A stretch of 5,835 nt of DNA from Blautia sp. (GTDB lineage: Bacteria; Bacillota; Clostridia; Lachnospirales; Lachnospiraceae). Position numbers and translations under genes: made by a program. Below the pieces are notes generated by a model. It did not search any database. It worked only from the letters and a program-made list of their open reading frames with translations, and had not been told where the DNA came from. Every line of letters begins with the position of its first letter. Positions within the stretch are counted from its first letter, which is position 1. The stretch is from positions 1 to 5,835 of the forward strand of contig JAFWDX010000227.1 in assembly GCA_017515945.1 (NCBI GenBank), read 5' to 3'. This document shows, one piece after another, positions 1 to 5,202 of this stretch.

Positions 1-191
1 CCTCATCGCAAGGGGCTCGCGGCATTTTGGCATTGCACGGGGAGAGGCATATGGATCCCGTCCGGTCGGGGCACCCATCTCTTCCACGCCGACACCCCGC
101 TCCCACCCGCCACCGTCCGTCAAGGATCCAACCCAGGCCAACTCACTTAAAGCACACTTTAAATGACTTGCTCAATGCCCTCTGTTATCGC
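1..191. other. Upstream stretch with no supported gene
   Basis: This GC-rich, C-rich stretch precedes the glycosidase promoter. All three forward frames are open for roughly the first 145 bases; frame 1 closes at a TAA at 148-150 and frame 2 at a TGA at 164-166. A 3' end of an upstream gene could therefore lie here, but neither translation resembles a family I recognise. A short perfect inverted repeat, TTAAAG-CACA-CTTTAA, lies at 147-162. It has no T-run after it, so it is not a convincing terminator. The reverse strand shows no start with a credible ribosome binding site. Confidence 0.4.
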
Positions 192-220
192 TTGAAGCAG
201 CCTTTATCCTATGCTATACT
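192..220 (+). promoter_or_regulatory. Extended -10 promoter for the GH31 gene
   Basis: A -35 box TTGAAG (192-197) is separated by 17 bases from a -10 box TATACT (215-220). A TG one base upstream of the -10 (212-213) makes it an extended -10. Transcription would begin near 227, about 45 bases before the chosen start codon at 271. This placement argues against the in-frame ATG at 211, which would lie inside the promoter. No convincing catabolite-repression (cre) operator was seen. Confidence 0.65.
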
Positions 221-261
221 ACCTCGGAAACAATCGGCTTTTTCAGTATTACCGGCAGAAT

Positions 262-265
262 GGAG
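262..265 (+). promoter_or_regulatory. Ribosome binding site that sets the GH31 start
   Basis: GGAG lies five bases before the ATG at 271. No comparable purine-rich site precedes the ATG at 211, so this site decides the start in favour of 271. Confidence 0.7.
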
Positions 266-270
266 CGGCT

Positions 271-2844
271 ATGAAATTTACGGATGTATGGAAGATCTGC
301 CCTGCACCTCACCTGGAGGCAGTGGTCAGGGGAGATACGTGGCGCATTACGGTCCTGACAGAAAACCTGGTGCGTCTGGAATATGAGAAGAACGGCGAAT
401 TCCGCGACGGAGCGACAAAGACCGTGATCAACAGGGAATTCCCGCAGGTTCCTTTTTCTGTAAAAAGAGAAAGTGGAAAGACAGTGATCGACACAGCCTC
501 TCTGCGGCTGGAGTATGACGGCAAACCTTTCTCGTCAGAAGGATTGTCGGCAGTGCTGAAGGGACAGCTGCTCAACCATGCCAGCGTATGGCATTACGGG
601 ATCAACCGCATGAACCTGAAGGGCACGGCCCGCACGCTGGACGAAGCAGACGGTGCCATCGAGCTGGGCGACAGCCTGATGTCCCTGGAGGGGTTTGCCG
701 TGCTGGATGACTCCGAAAGCATGGGAATGGACAGCGAAGGCAATCTGACACCGCCGGACGGGAAAGGGCTTGATCTCTATCTCTTTGCCTATGGCTGGAA
801 TTTCAAGGCCGCTTTGCGGGATTTCTTCCGCCTGTCCGGTAATACGCCGGCGGTTCCGCGTTATGCGCTGGGCAACTGGTGGAGCCGGTATTATTGCTAT
901 ACAGAGGAGACCTATAAGGCCCTTATGAACAGATTTGCCTCTGAACAGGTGCCGCTGTCCGTGGCGGTGCTTGACATGAACTGGCATGTCACCGAGATCG
1001 ACCCGAAGTATGGTTCCGGCTGGACAGGTTACACCTGGAATCCGGAGATGTTCCCGGATCCGGCGGCCATGCTGAAATGGCTTCATGACAGGCATCTGAA
1101 GGTGACTCTCAACGATCACCCTGCAGACGGCATCCGTGCCTGCGAGGATCTGTATCCCGCGATGGCAAAGGAGAGGGGGATCGATCCGGAGTCCGGTGAT
1201 CCCGTCATGTTTGACGCGGCAAGCCCTGCGTTCCTGAAGGCTTATGAGAAGGTGGTTCTGGACACCTTTGAAAAAACAGGCGTCGATTTCTGGTGGATCG
1301 ACTGGCAGCAGATCGGCGGCAGCAGCGTGGCCGGAATGGATCCGCTCTTTATCCTGAACCACACCCGCTGGATGTATGCGAACCGGAAGGGCGATGTAGG
1401 CATGACCTTCTCCCGGTATGGCGGTCCCGGCAGCCATCGTTATCCGGTGGGCTTCTCGGGAGACAGCTGCATTACCTGGGCCAGCCTGGCCTTCCAGCCT
1501 TATTTTACCGCCACCGCGGCCAACATCGGCTATGGCTGGTGGAGCCACGACATCGGCGGCCACATGCTGGGAATCCGTGATGAGGAGCTGGCTGTCCGCT
1601 GGCTGCAATTCGGAATCTTTTCGCCCATCATGCGCCTGCATTCGACCATGAGTGAATTCCTGAGCAAGGAGCCCTGGAGTTATTCCAAAGCGGTCTGCGG
1701 GATCATGGAGGATTACCTGCGCCTGCGCCACCGCCTGGTTCCGTGGCTTTATACAAAGGCGAACAAGGCGTACGAAGAGGGCGGCGTCATCCTTTATCCT
1801 GTCTATTATGACTGGACTTTGGGCTGGGAGCTGCGCAAGGTTCAGTACGACGAATACGTCTTTGGCGAAGACATGCTCGTCGTGCCGGTGGTGAAGCCGT
1901 CGGATCCCGATACAAAGCTGGGCGAAGCACAGGCCTGGCTGCCGGAAGGAGAATGGGTTGATTTCTTTTCCGGCAGACGGTATCAGGGCGGGCAGAGCAT
2001 GAAAGTGTACCGCAAACTGGAGGAGATGCCGGTGTTCGTTCGCACTGGCACGGTCATCCCCATGGACGGTGCGGATGTTCTGGAAAACGGCTGCCCGCTG
2101 CCGACGGATCTGACGTTTCGCATTTTTGCCGGCGCCGATGGGTCCGGCGAGTTGCTGGAGGACAATGGCCACAGGCCGGGCAGCGAAGGGTACAGCAGAT
2201 GTCTGACCCGTTGCACGGTTACAGGAAACGCGGCCACGTGCACTGCGGAGAATGGGAAGGCAGCGCAGGGACAGCTGAGAATGGATGCAGCTGCGGGGAC
2301 AAATACGGCTGCGGCCGATGGGTCAAATGCGACTGAGATCATAGGGATGAATACGGTTGAGACCAACGGGACGACTGTGGCAGGGACCATTGGGATGAAT
2401 GCGGCTGAGACCAACGGGACGAAAGACCCAGGTCTGAGGATCGTTCTCGAGGCCGCAGATGGAGATACGACACTGATTCCTGAAAATCGCGTGACCAGCC
2501 TGGAGATCGTCAACGTCGGAAACGTGCTTCCCGACGAAGCTACCTGCGGATACAAGGCTGCATATGACGAAGTACGCAGGACGCTGACTCTGACGCTCGA
2601 TGCAAAGCCCGGTGAAGCAGTCTGCCTCACATGGAACCATTATCCCGAACCGGTATCGTATGACGTTGCAAAGCAGCTCTTTGATCTGCTGCTGCCGATC
2701 CGCATGGCCAACATGGACAAAGACCGCATGCTCAGAATAGCAAAGGAAGTTCATGATCCGGCACGCAGACTGGCTGCCTGGCTGAGCTTTAAGCTGCCGG
2801 AGGGACTGGCAGGGGCATTGGCTGAGATGGAAGCTGTTTATTAA
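271..2844 (+). CDS. GH31 family alpha-glycosidase (cytoplasmic, substrate unknown)
   Basis: This 857-residue glycoside hydrolase family 31 enzyme is a retaining alpha-glycosidase (alpha-glucosidase or alpha-xylosidase type). Order: N-terminal beta-sandwich (about 1-192), (beta/alpha)8 barrel with PRYALGNWWSRY (195-206), VLDMNWH (233-239) and GWTGYTWNPEMFPD (250-263). The expected nucleophile is D344 in WWIDWQQ and the expected acid/base is D398 in GFSGDS; WWSHDIGGH (423-431) and R455/H457 of RLHS fit the family active site. A C-terminal beta domain follows, with MPVFVRTGTVIP near 586-597 and FRIFAGADGSGELLEDNG near 616. The usual WxDMNE motif is replaced by WIDWQQ, placing it in a divergent GH31 branch. 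There is no signal peptide, so it should be cytoplasmic. Oddities are a repeat-rich insert (about 671-720) and a helical tail (about 793-857). The start at 271 is set by GGAG and by a promoter covering the ATG at 211. Probably co-transcribed with the transporter downstream. The family is certain; the substrate is not. Confidence 0.93.
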   Translation: MKFTDVWKICPAPHLEAVVRGDTWRITVLTENLVRLEYEKNGEFRDGATKTVINREFPQVPFSVKRESGKTVIDTASLRLEYDGKPFSSEGLSAVLKGQLLNHASVWHYGINRMNLKGTARTLDEADGAIELGDSLMSLEGFAVLDDSESMGMDSEGNLTPPDGKGLDLYLFAYGWNFKAALRDFFRLSGNTPAVPRYALGNWWSRYYCYTEETYKALMNRFASEQVPLSVAVLDMNWHVTEIDPKYGSGWTGYTWNPEMFPDPAAMLKWLHDRHLKVTLNDHPADGIRACEDLYPAMAKERGIDPESGDPVMFDAASPAFLKAYEKVVLDTFEKTGVDFWWIDWQQIGGSSVAGMDPLFILNHTRWMYANRKGDVGMTFSRYGGPGSHRYPVGFSGDSCITWASLAFQPYFTATAANIGYGWWSHDIGGHMLGIRDEELAVRWLQFGIFSPIMRLHSTMSEFLSKEPWSYSKAVCGIMEDYLRLRHRLVPWLYTKANKAYEEGGVILYPVYYDWTLGWELRKVQYDEYVFGEDMLVVPVVKPSDPDTKLGEAQAWLPEGEWVDFFSGRRYQGGQSMKVYRKLEEMPVFVRTGTVIPMDGADVLENGCPLPTDLTFRIFAGADGSGELLEDNGHRPGSEGYSRCLTRCTVTGNAATCTAENGKAAQGQLRMDAAAGTNTAAADGSNATEIIGMNTVETNGTTVAGTIGMNAAETNGTKDPGLRIVLEAADGDTTLIPENRVTSLEIVNVGNVLPDEATCGYKAAYDEVRRTLTLTLDAKPGEAVCLTWNHYPEPVSYDVAKQLFDLLLPIRMANMDKDRMLRIAKEVHDPARRLAAWLSFKLPEGLAGALAEMEAVY
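2281..2422 (+). repeat. In-frame degenerate tandem repeat inside the GH31 gene
   Basis: Two 34-base copies (2341-2374 and 2389-2422), 48 bases apart, encode IGMNTVETNGT and IGMNAAETNGT. A more decayed relative covers 2281-2334 (MDAAAGTNTAAADGSNAT). The 48-base period preserves the frame, so the repeat adds 16-residue Ala/Thr/Asn/Gly-rich units. They lie in what should be a loop between two strands of the C-terminal beta domain, before LRIVLEAADGD. This looks like expansion by slippage, and the segment is probably disordered. Confidence 0.8.
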
Positions 2845-2869
2845 GCGCGCAGGGCAACGACACGGAAAA

Positions 2870-2891
2870 ACAGCAGAGAATCGTTTGCTGT
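2870..2891. repeat. Inverted repeat in the GH31-transporter gap
   Basis: ACAGCA (2870-2875) and TGCTGT (2886-2891) form a 6-bp stem around a 10-base loop in the 84-base gap between the two genes. No T-run follows, so it is not an intrinsic terminator. It could be a weak processing or operator site, or chance. Confidence 0.3.
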
Positions 2892-2928
2892 GCGGTTAAT
2901 CTGCTTCAAAAAAAAGAGAACTAATCAT

Positions 2929-4122
2929 ATGAGTGAAACTAAAATAAAAACAGATGAAAGCTCCCGTGAAAAAATACTTTTCACCTGCCTTTTCGGCAGC
3001 TACTGGGGTTTTTACGCCGCTTATCTGAATTACGCGGCGACCTTCTTCCTGGGTTCAGGCATCAGCAGCGGCAAGGTTTCCGCGCTGATTTCCGGGTACC
3101 TGCTGATGTCCTTTTTCGGAGCTTTTATCTGGGGGGAAATCAGTGATCATTTTCGTACCAACAAAAAGACGCTGCTGGTGCAGTCGGGACTCAGCATGCT
3201 GCTTTGCATCCTGATCTACTTCCTGGTTGGTAACCGGACCCTGCTCAGCGTGCTGTATCCCATGCTTGGCTTCGCCGTGATCCCGATCGGTGGGAATATC
3301 GATGCCTGGGCACTGAGAGCCTTAAAGAACAACCAGGCCGGATACGGGAAAATGCGCGCCACCGGTTCCTATGTGAATGCTGTCACCGCCCTGATATTCG
3401 GCTGGCTGATCCGCCGGTTGGGTTTTGTCGTGATGCTGCTCGGTGCTGTGCTCCTGTTATCCTTGCTGATCATCACGAGCCTGCGCATTGCAGAACCGCC
3501 TTACACCAGTTCGGAGGGAAAGAGCCGCATTTCCTTTAAAGACGTCGCCGCTCTGTTTTCCGCTCCCGAGTACAGGCGGATGATCCTGATCATTTTCCTG
3601 ATCGGCATGGCCGTCATGCCGGCCAACAACCTCAAGATCGTGATCATCGAGAATGTGAACGGGGATGTGGGCAACCTGGGCATCGATGCCTTCGTCGGCG
3701 TCATGGTGCAGGCTCCGCTGATCGCTCTTACCGCAGGGATGAAATCGATTTCCATCAAGAGAAAGATGCTCTTTGCGGCCATCGGTCAGCTGGGCATGCT
3801 CACCTTTATCGCGCTGGCGCGCAATGTATGGATGATCTATATCGCTACCTGCTGCACAAACATCGGCTATGGCATCCTGCTGCCCACCATGCGCCAGAAT
3901 GTGGAAACCTACGTAAAACCAGGCCTGCGCAATCTGGGCCATAATGTGGCCGACGCGGTGTATGCGAGCTTATCCGGCGTACTGAGCACCTCTCTGGCCG
4001 GGTATGGCTCCGAAAGGTTTGGCGTACGGACGATGATGGCGGCCTTTGCCATATTCATGCTGGTCCCGCTGGCAATGTGTGTGGCGGATGTGGTCAGAGA
4101 GCCACGGAGCCAGGTTTCCTGA
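2929..4122 (+). CDS. Major facilitator superfamily transporter, probable sugar/glycoside importer
   Basis: This 397-residue integral membrane protein has the size and hydrophobicity pattern of a 12-helix MFS carrier. A short hydrophilic N-terminus (MSETKIKTDESSREK) precedes helix 1. The family's loop 2-3 signature appears as GEISDHFRTNKK (69-80). A buried charged pair, D125 and R130 in GGNIDAWALRAL, resembles membrane charges used for coupling in proton symporters of the MFS_1-like/nucleoside and oligosaccharide symporter groups. I chose the ATG at 2929 over an in-frame GTG at 2890 because the extra residues are atypical and a purine-rich stretch (AAAGAGAA) lies 9 bases upstream, though this ribosome site is weak. 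It follows the GH31 gene by 84 bases on the same strand with no terminator between, suggesting import of the glycosidase's substrate; that substrate is inferred from context only. The final codons (QVS, stop) lie in repeat-derived sequence. Confidence 0.88.
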   Translation: MSETKIKTDESSREKILFTCLFGSYWGFYAAYLNYAATFFLGSGISSGKVSALISGYLLMSFFGAFIWGEISDHFRTNKKTLLVQSGLSMLLCILIYFLVGNRTLLSVLYPMLGFAVIPIGGNIDAWALRALKNNQAGYGKMRATGSYVNAVTALIFGWLIRRLGFVVMLLGAVLLLSLLIITSLRIAEPPYTSSEGKSRISFKDVAALFSAPEYRRMILIIFLIGMAVMPANNLKIVIIENVNGDVGNLGIDAFVGVMVQAPLIALTAGMKSISIKRKMLFAAIGQLGMLTFIALARNVWMIYIATCCTNIGYGILLPTMRQNVETYVKPGLRNLGHNVADAVYASLSGVLSTSLAGYGSERFGVRTMMAAFAIFMLVPLAMCVADVVREPRSQVS

Positions 4123-4127
4123 CTTAT
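4111..4127 (+). repeat. Decayed palindrome half overlapping the transporter stop codon
   Basis: Bases 4111-4127 match 14 of 17 positions of the 3' half of copy 1 (4140-4156). They encode the last three residues and the TGA stop (4120-4122) of the MFS gene. The half abuts copy 1, sharing the bases AT at 4126-4127. The 5' half is not recognisable. Confidence 0.55.
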
Positions 4128-4156
4128 GAGTCAGAGGGACAGGTTCCTTGACTCAT
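4126..4156 (+). repeat. REP-like palindrome, copy 1
   Basis: The arms ATGAGTCA (4126-4133) and TGACTCAT (4149-4156) enclose the core GAGGGACAGGTTCCT. Inside it AGGGAC pairs with GTTCCT through one G-U pair. Core orientation is the AGGT form. It starts 4 bases after the MFS stop codon. Confidence 0.85.
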
Positions 4157-4178
4157 TTCAATGAAGTCTGACTATCCA
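4149..4178 (+). repeat. Extended repeat flank after copy 1
   Basis: The 30 bases from the 3' arm of copy 1 outward match 25 of 30 positions of 4256-4285, which follows copy 2. Together with the palindromes the similarity spans 4126-4178 against 4233-4285 at a constant offset of 107 bases. The mobile or duplicated unit is thus larger than the palindrome and includes TTTCAATGRRGTCTG. Confidence 0.7.
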
Positions 4179-4232
4179 TGAGTCCACGGAAACAGGCTCT
4201 GCGATTAACCTGCTGGTGAGCCGCTGTGGAAG

Positions 4233-4263
4233 ATGAGTCAGGGGGACAGGTCCCGTGACTCAT
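4233..4263 (+). repeat. REP-like palindrome, copy 2
   Basis: Perfect 8-base arms ATGAGTCA (4233-4240) and TGACTCAT (4256-4263) flank the core GGGGGACAGGTCCCG. GGGAC and GTCCC form an inner perfect palindrome, offset by one base from the outer one. Its 3' flank runs directly into the long hairpin at 4268. Confidence 0.9.
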
Positions 4264-4267
4264 TTCA

Positions 4268-4380
4268 ATGGGGTCTGTCCCTCCAAACAAACAGTGAAGA
4301 GAGTATGAATAAACTGAGAACCTCTGATTCGCAGTTTGTTCATGCGCTGCTTACAGTTTGTCTGGAGGGCCAGACCCCAT
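4268..4380. repeat. 113-base long imperfect hairpin
   Basis: Bases 4268-4320 pair with 4328-4380 in one unbroken register (coordinates of each pair sum to 8648) around the 7-base loop CCTCTGA. By hand count, 43 of 53 positions are Watson-Crick, 3 are G-U and 7 are mismatches, with no bulges. The termini are ATGGGGTCTG and CAGACCCCAT. The outer arm GGGGTCTGTCCC resembles the core of the nearby palindromes (GGGACCTGTCCC). It has no coding capacity worth supporting. It could be a MITE-like element without a transposase, a structured RNA or a transcript-end structure; the sequence alone does not decide. Confidence 0.85.
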
Positions 4381-4428
4381 ATATACGCACGAACGAAATT
4401 GACTGCCGGCTTTAATTATCAGCCGCGG

Positions 4429-4484
4429 TATATGCAGTTACACTAAACTCCCGCCTGCGGCAGTCACTAAGTGTAACTGATATA
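4429..4484. repeat. Hairpin/inverted repeat upstream of the deacylase promoter
   Basis: AGTTACACT (4436-4444) and AGTGTAACT (4470-4478) are perfect 9-base arms. Pairing extends outward through C-G and TATAT/ATATA (4429-4433 with 4480-4484), with one bulged G. A smaller nested palindrome, ACTcCCGC-CT-GCGGcAGT (4447-4464), occupies the loop. The 3' arm runs into the -10 box. It may be an operator or a second, unrelated repeat element. Confidence 0.7.
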
Positions 4485-4486
4485 AT
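4478..4486 (+). promoter_or_regulatory. Extended -10 promoter for the deacylase gene
   Basis: TGATATAAT contains a perfect TATAAT (4481-4486) preceded by TG and one base, the extended -10 form. There is no good -35 box at 16-18 bases, which extended -10 promoters can tolerate. Initiation near 4493 would put palindrome copy 3 at the very 5' end of the mRNA, about 100 bases before the start codon. Confidence 0.5.
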
Positions 4487-4495
4487 TGCCGGAAT

Positions 4496-4527
4496 GTGAG
4501 TCACAGGGCCAGGTTCCTATGACTCAC
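4496..4527 (+). repeat. REP-like palindrome, copy 3 (compensated variant)
   Basis: Its perfect 8-base arms are GTGAGTCA (4496-4503) and TGACTCAC (4520-4527). Relative to copies 1 and 2, the outermost A-T pair has become G-C on both sides, so pairing is kept. The core CAGGGCCAGGTTCCTA is more decayed, with AGGG facing TCCT. Core orientation is the AGGT form, as in copies 1 and 2. Confidence 0.85.
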
Positions 4528-4591
4528 CTGAAAGAGAGAACATAACAGGAATAAACGGGGGGCAGCCTTAGTTTATTGTGGGTGAAAGAAC

Positions 4592-5053
4592 ATGTCATTG
4601 GAAAAAGCCAGAGCTTATTTAAAATCCAAAGGTTTTGAGGACAGGATCATCATTCCTGAACACAGCAGCGCCACCGTCGCAGAGGCAGCGGAGGCCCTGG
4701 GCTGTGAACCGGGAATGATCGCAAAGTCATTGTCATTTCTCCAGGGTGAGAAGCCTGTACTGATCCTTGCAGAAGGAATGGCCAGGATTGATAACAAAAA
4801 GTATAAAGAAAGATTTGCCTGCAAAGCGAAAATGATACCGGCGGAGCAGGTCGGGGAACTTATTGGACATGATACCGGCGGTGTCTGTCCTTTTGGGGTA
4901 AACGAAGGTGTAGAAATCTATCTGGACGAGAGTCTGAAACAGCATGATGTTGTATACCCGGCAGCCGGAACAGACCATAGTGCTGTAAAACTGACCATTC
5001 CGGAACTTGAACTGGCCTGCGACGGCCCGGAATGGGTTGACGTATGCAAATGA
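4592..5053 (+). CDS. YbaK/EbsC-type aminoacyl-tRNA deacylase
   Basis: This 153-residue single-domain protein belongs to the YbaK/ProX trans-editing family, which hydrolyses mischarged aminoacyl-tRNA (for example Cys-tRNA(Pro) or Ala-tRNA(Pro)) in the cytoplasm. The family lysine is K45 in MIAKSLSF. Other landmarks are RIDNKKYKERF (65-75), the GGVCPFG loop (96-102), IYLDESL (109-115), VYPAAGTDHSAVKLT (121-135) and the typical closing EWVDVC (147-152). Length is normal, so the gene looks intact. The ATG at 4592 has GGTGA six bases upstream, and an extended -10 promoter lies about 105 bases before it, so it is probably its own transcription unit. The TGA stop (5051-5053) lies inside the first arm of palindrome copy 4, and the last 11 codons have been copied twice downstream. 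Which tRNA and amino acid it edits cannot be read from the sequence. Confidence 0.92.
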   Translation: MSLEKARAYLKSKGFEDRIIIPEHSSATVAEAAEALGCEPGMIAKSLSFLQGEKPVLILAEGMARIDNKKYKERFACKAKMIPAEQVGELIGHDTGGVCPFGVNEGVEIYLDESLKQHDVVYPAAGTDHSAVKLTIPELELACDGPEWVDVCK

Positions 5054-5076
5054 GTCAACCTGTTCCCTTGACTCAC
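5050..5076 (+). repeat. REP-like palindrome, copy 4 (shortened, reversed core)
   Basis: ATGAGTCA (5050-5057) and TGACTCAC (5069-5076) flank a reduced core, ACCTGTTCCCT, four bases shorter than the others. The outermost pair is mismatched (A against C). The core reads ACCT, the reverse of copies 1-3. It supplies the deacylase stop codon. Confidence 0.8.
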
Positions 5077-5109
5077 TTGCGACGTGCCGAAATGAGTTGA
5101 CGTATGCAA

Positions 5110-5140
5110 ATGAGTCAAGGGACCTGTCCCCGTGACTCAT
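5110..5140 (+). repeat. REP-like palindrome, copy 5 (reversed core)
   Basis: Perfect arms ATGAGTCA (5110-5117) and TGACTCAT (5133-5140) flank AGGGACCTGTCCCCG, with GGGAC/GTCCC as an inner perfect palindrome. The centre reads ACCT, opposite to copies 1-3. Confidence 0.9.
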
Positions 5141-5171
5141 CCGACGTGCCGGAATGAGTTGACGTATGCAA

Positions 5172-5202
5172 ATGAGTCAGGGAACCTGTCCCCGTGACTC
5201 AT
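5172..5202 (+). repeat. REP-like palindrome, copy 6 (reversed core)
   Basis: Perfect arms ATGAGTCA (5172-5179) and TGACTCAT (5195-5202) flank GGGAACCTGTCCCCG. The core is close to the reverse complement of copy 1's core. It is the last clear copy before the MATE gene. Confidence 0.9.

Larger units (their letters stand above)
4123..4591. other. Repeat-rich intergenic region, no supported gene
   Basis: These 469 bases lie between the transporter and the deacylase. They hold three REP-like palindromes, a decayed half-copy (ATGAGTC at 4178-4184), a 113-base long hairpin, a second hairpin and a probable promoter, each listed separately. A 60-codon open frame at 4233-4415 is rejected: it begins inside a palindrome and runs through the hairpin. 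The deacylase ribosome site GGTGA is at 4581-4585. Confidence 0.8.
5018..5202 (+). repeat. Three-unit tandem array: deacylase 3' end plus palindrome
   Basis: The three units begin at 5018, 5078 and 5140. Each is the 3' end of the deacylase gene (codons for CDGPEWVDVCK) followed by a palindrome copy. The 37-base segments 5021-5057, 5081-5117 and 5143-5179 differ at 4 positions (1 against 2), 3 (1 against 3) and 1 (2 against 3); the last 22 bases are identical in all three. Units 2 and 3 share a TGG-to-TGA change in the Trp codon, so they are non-coding and more closely related to each other. Periods are 60 and 62 bases. Confidence 0.92.

Noticed and set aside
183..196. Possible catabolite-repression (cre) site overlapping the -35 box
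   Set aside because: TGTTATCGCTTGAA keeps only part of the TGNAANCGNTNNCA pattern and lacks the closing CA.
211..270. N-terminal extension of the GH31 gene from ATG 211
   Set aside because: This ATG overlaps the -10 region and lies before the predicted transcription start. It has no ribosome site, and the extra 20 residues do not fit the family N-terminus.
51..386. Open frame starting at ATG 51 with a GGAG-like site upstream
   Set aside because: It overlaps the well-supported GH31 start by 116 bases, runs through the GH31 promoter, and encodes a Pro/Arg/His-rich sequence resembling no family I know. The upstream GGAGAGG is probably coincidental in this G-rich patch.
535..2172. Long reverse-strand open frame (545 codons) opposite the GH31 gene
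   Set aside because: It is antisense to a clear enzyme gene. It is a mirror of GC-biased codon use and its His/Arg/Gly-rich translation has no recognisable domain.
4126..4156. Palindromes as rho-independent terminators
   Set aside because: None of the six copies is followed by a run of T, so intrinsic termination is not supported. An effect on mRNA 3' ends remains possible.
4233..4415. 60-codon open frame beginning MSQGDRSRDSF
   Set aside because: It starts inside palindrome copy 2 and its reading is set by the repeat and the long hairpin. It has no ribosome site and no independent coding signal.
4733..5140. Reverse-strand open frames over the deacylase and array (also beginning MSHGDRS and MTHLHTS)
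   Set aside because: They read through the palindromes and antisense to the deacylase. Repeated peptide motifs such as THLHTSTH come from the tandem DNA repeat.
5018..5202. CRISPR array
   Set aside because: The three units are almost fully repetitive with no variable spacers of constant length, the repeats contain gene-derived sequence, and no cas gene is nearby.
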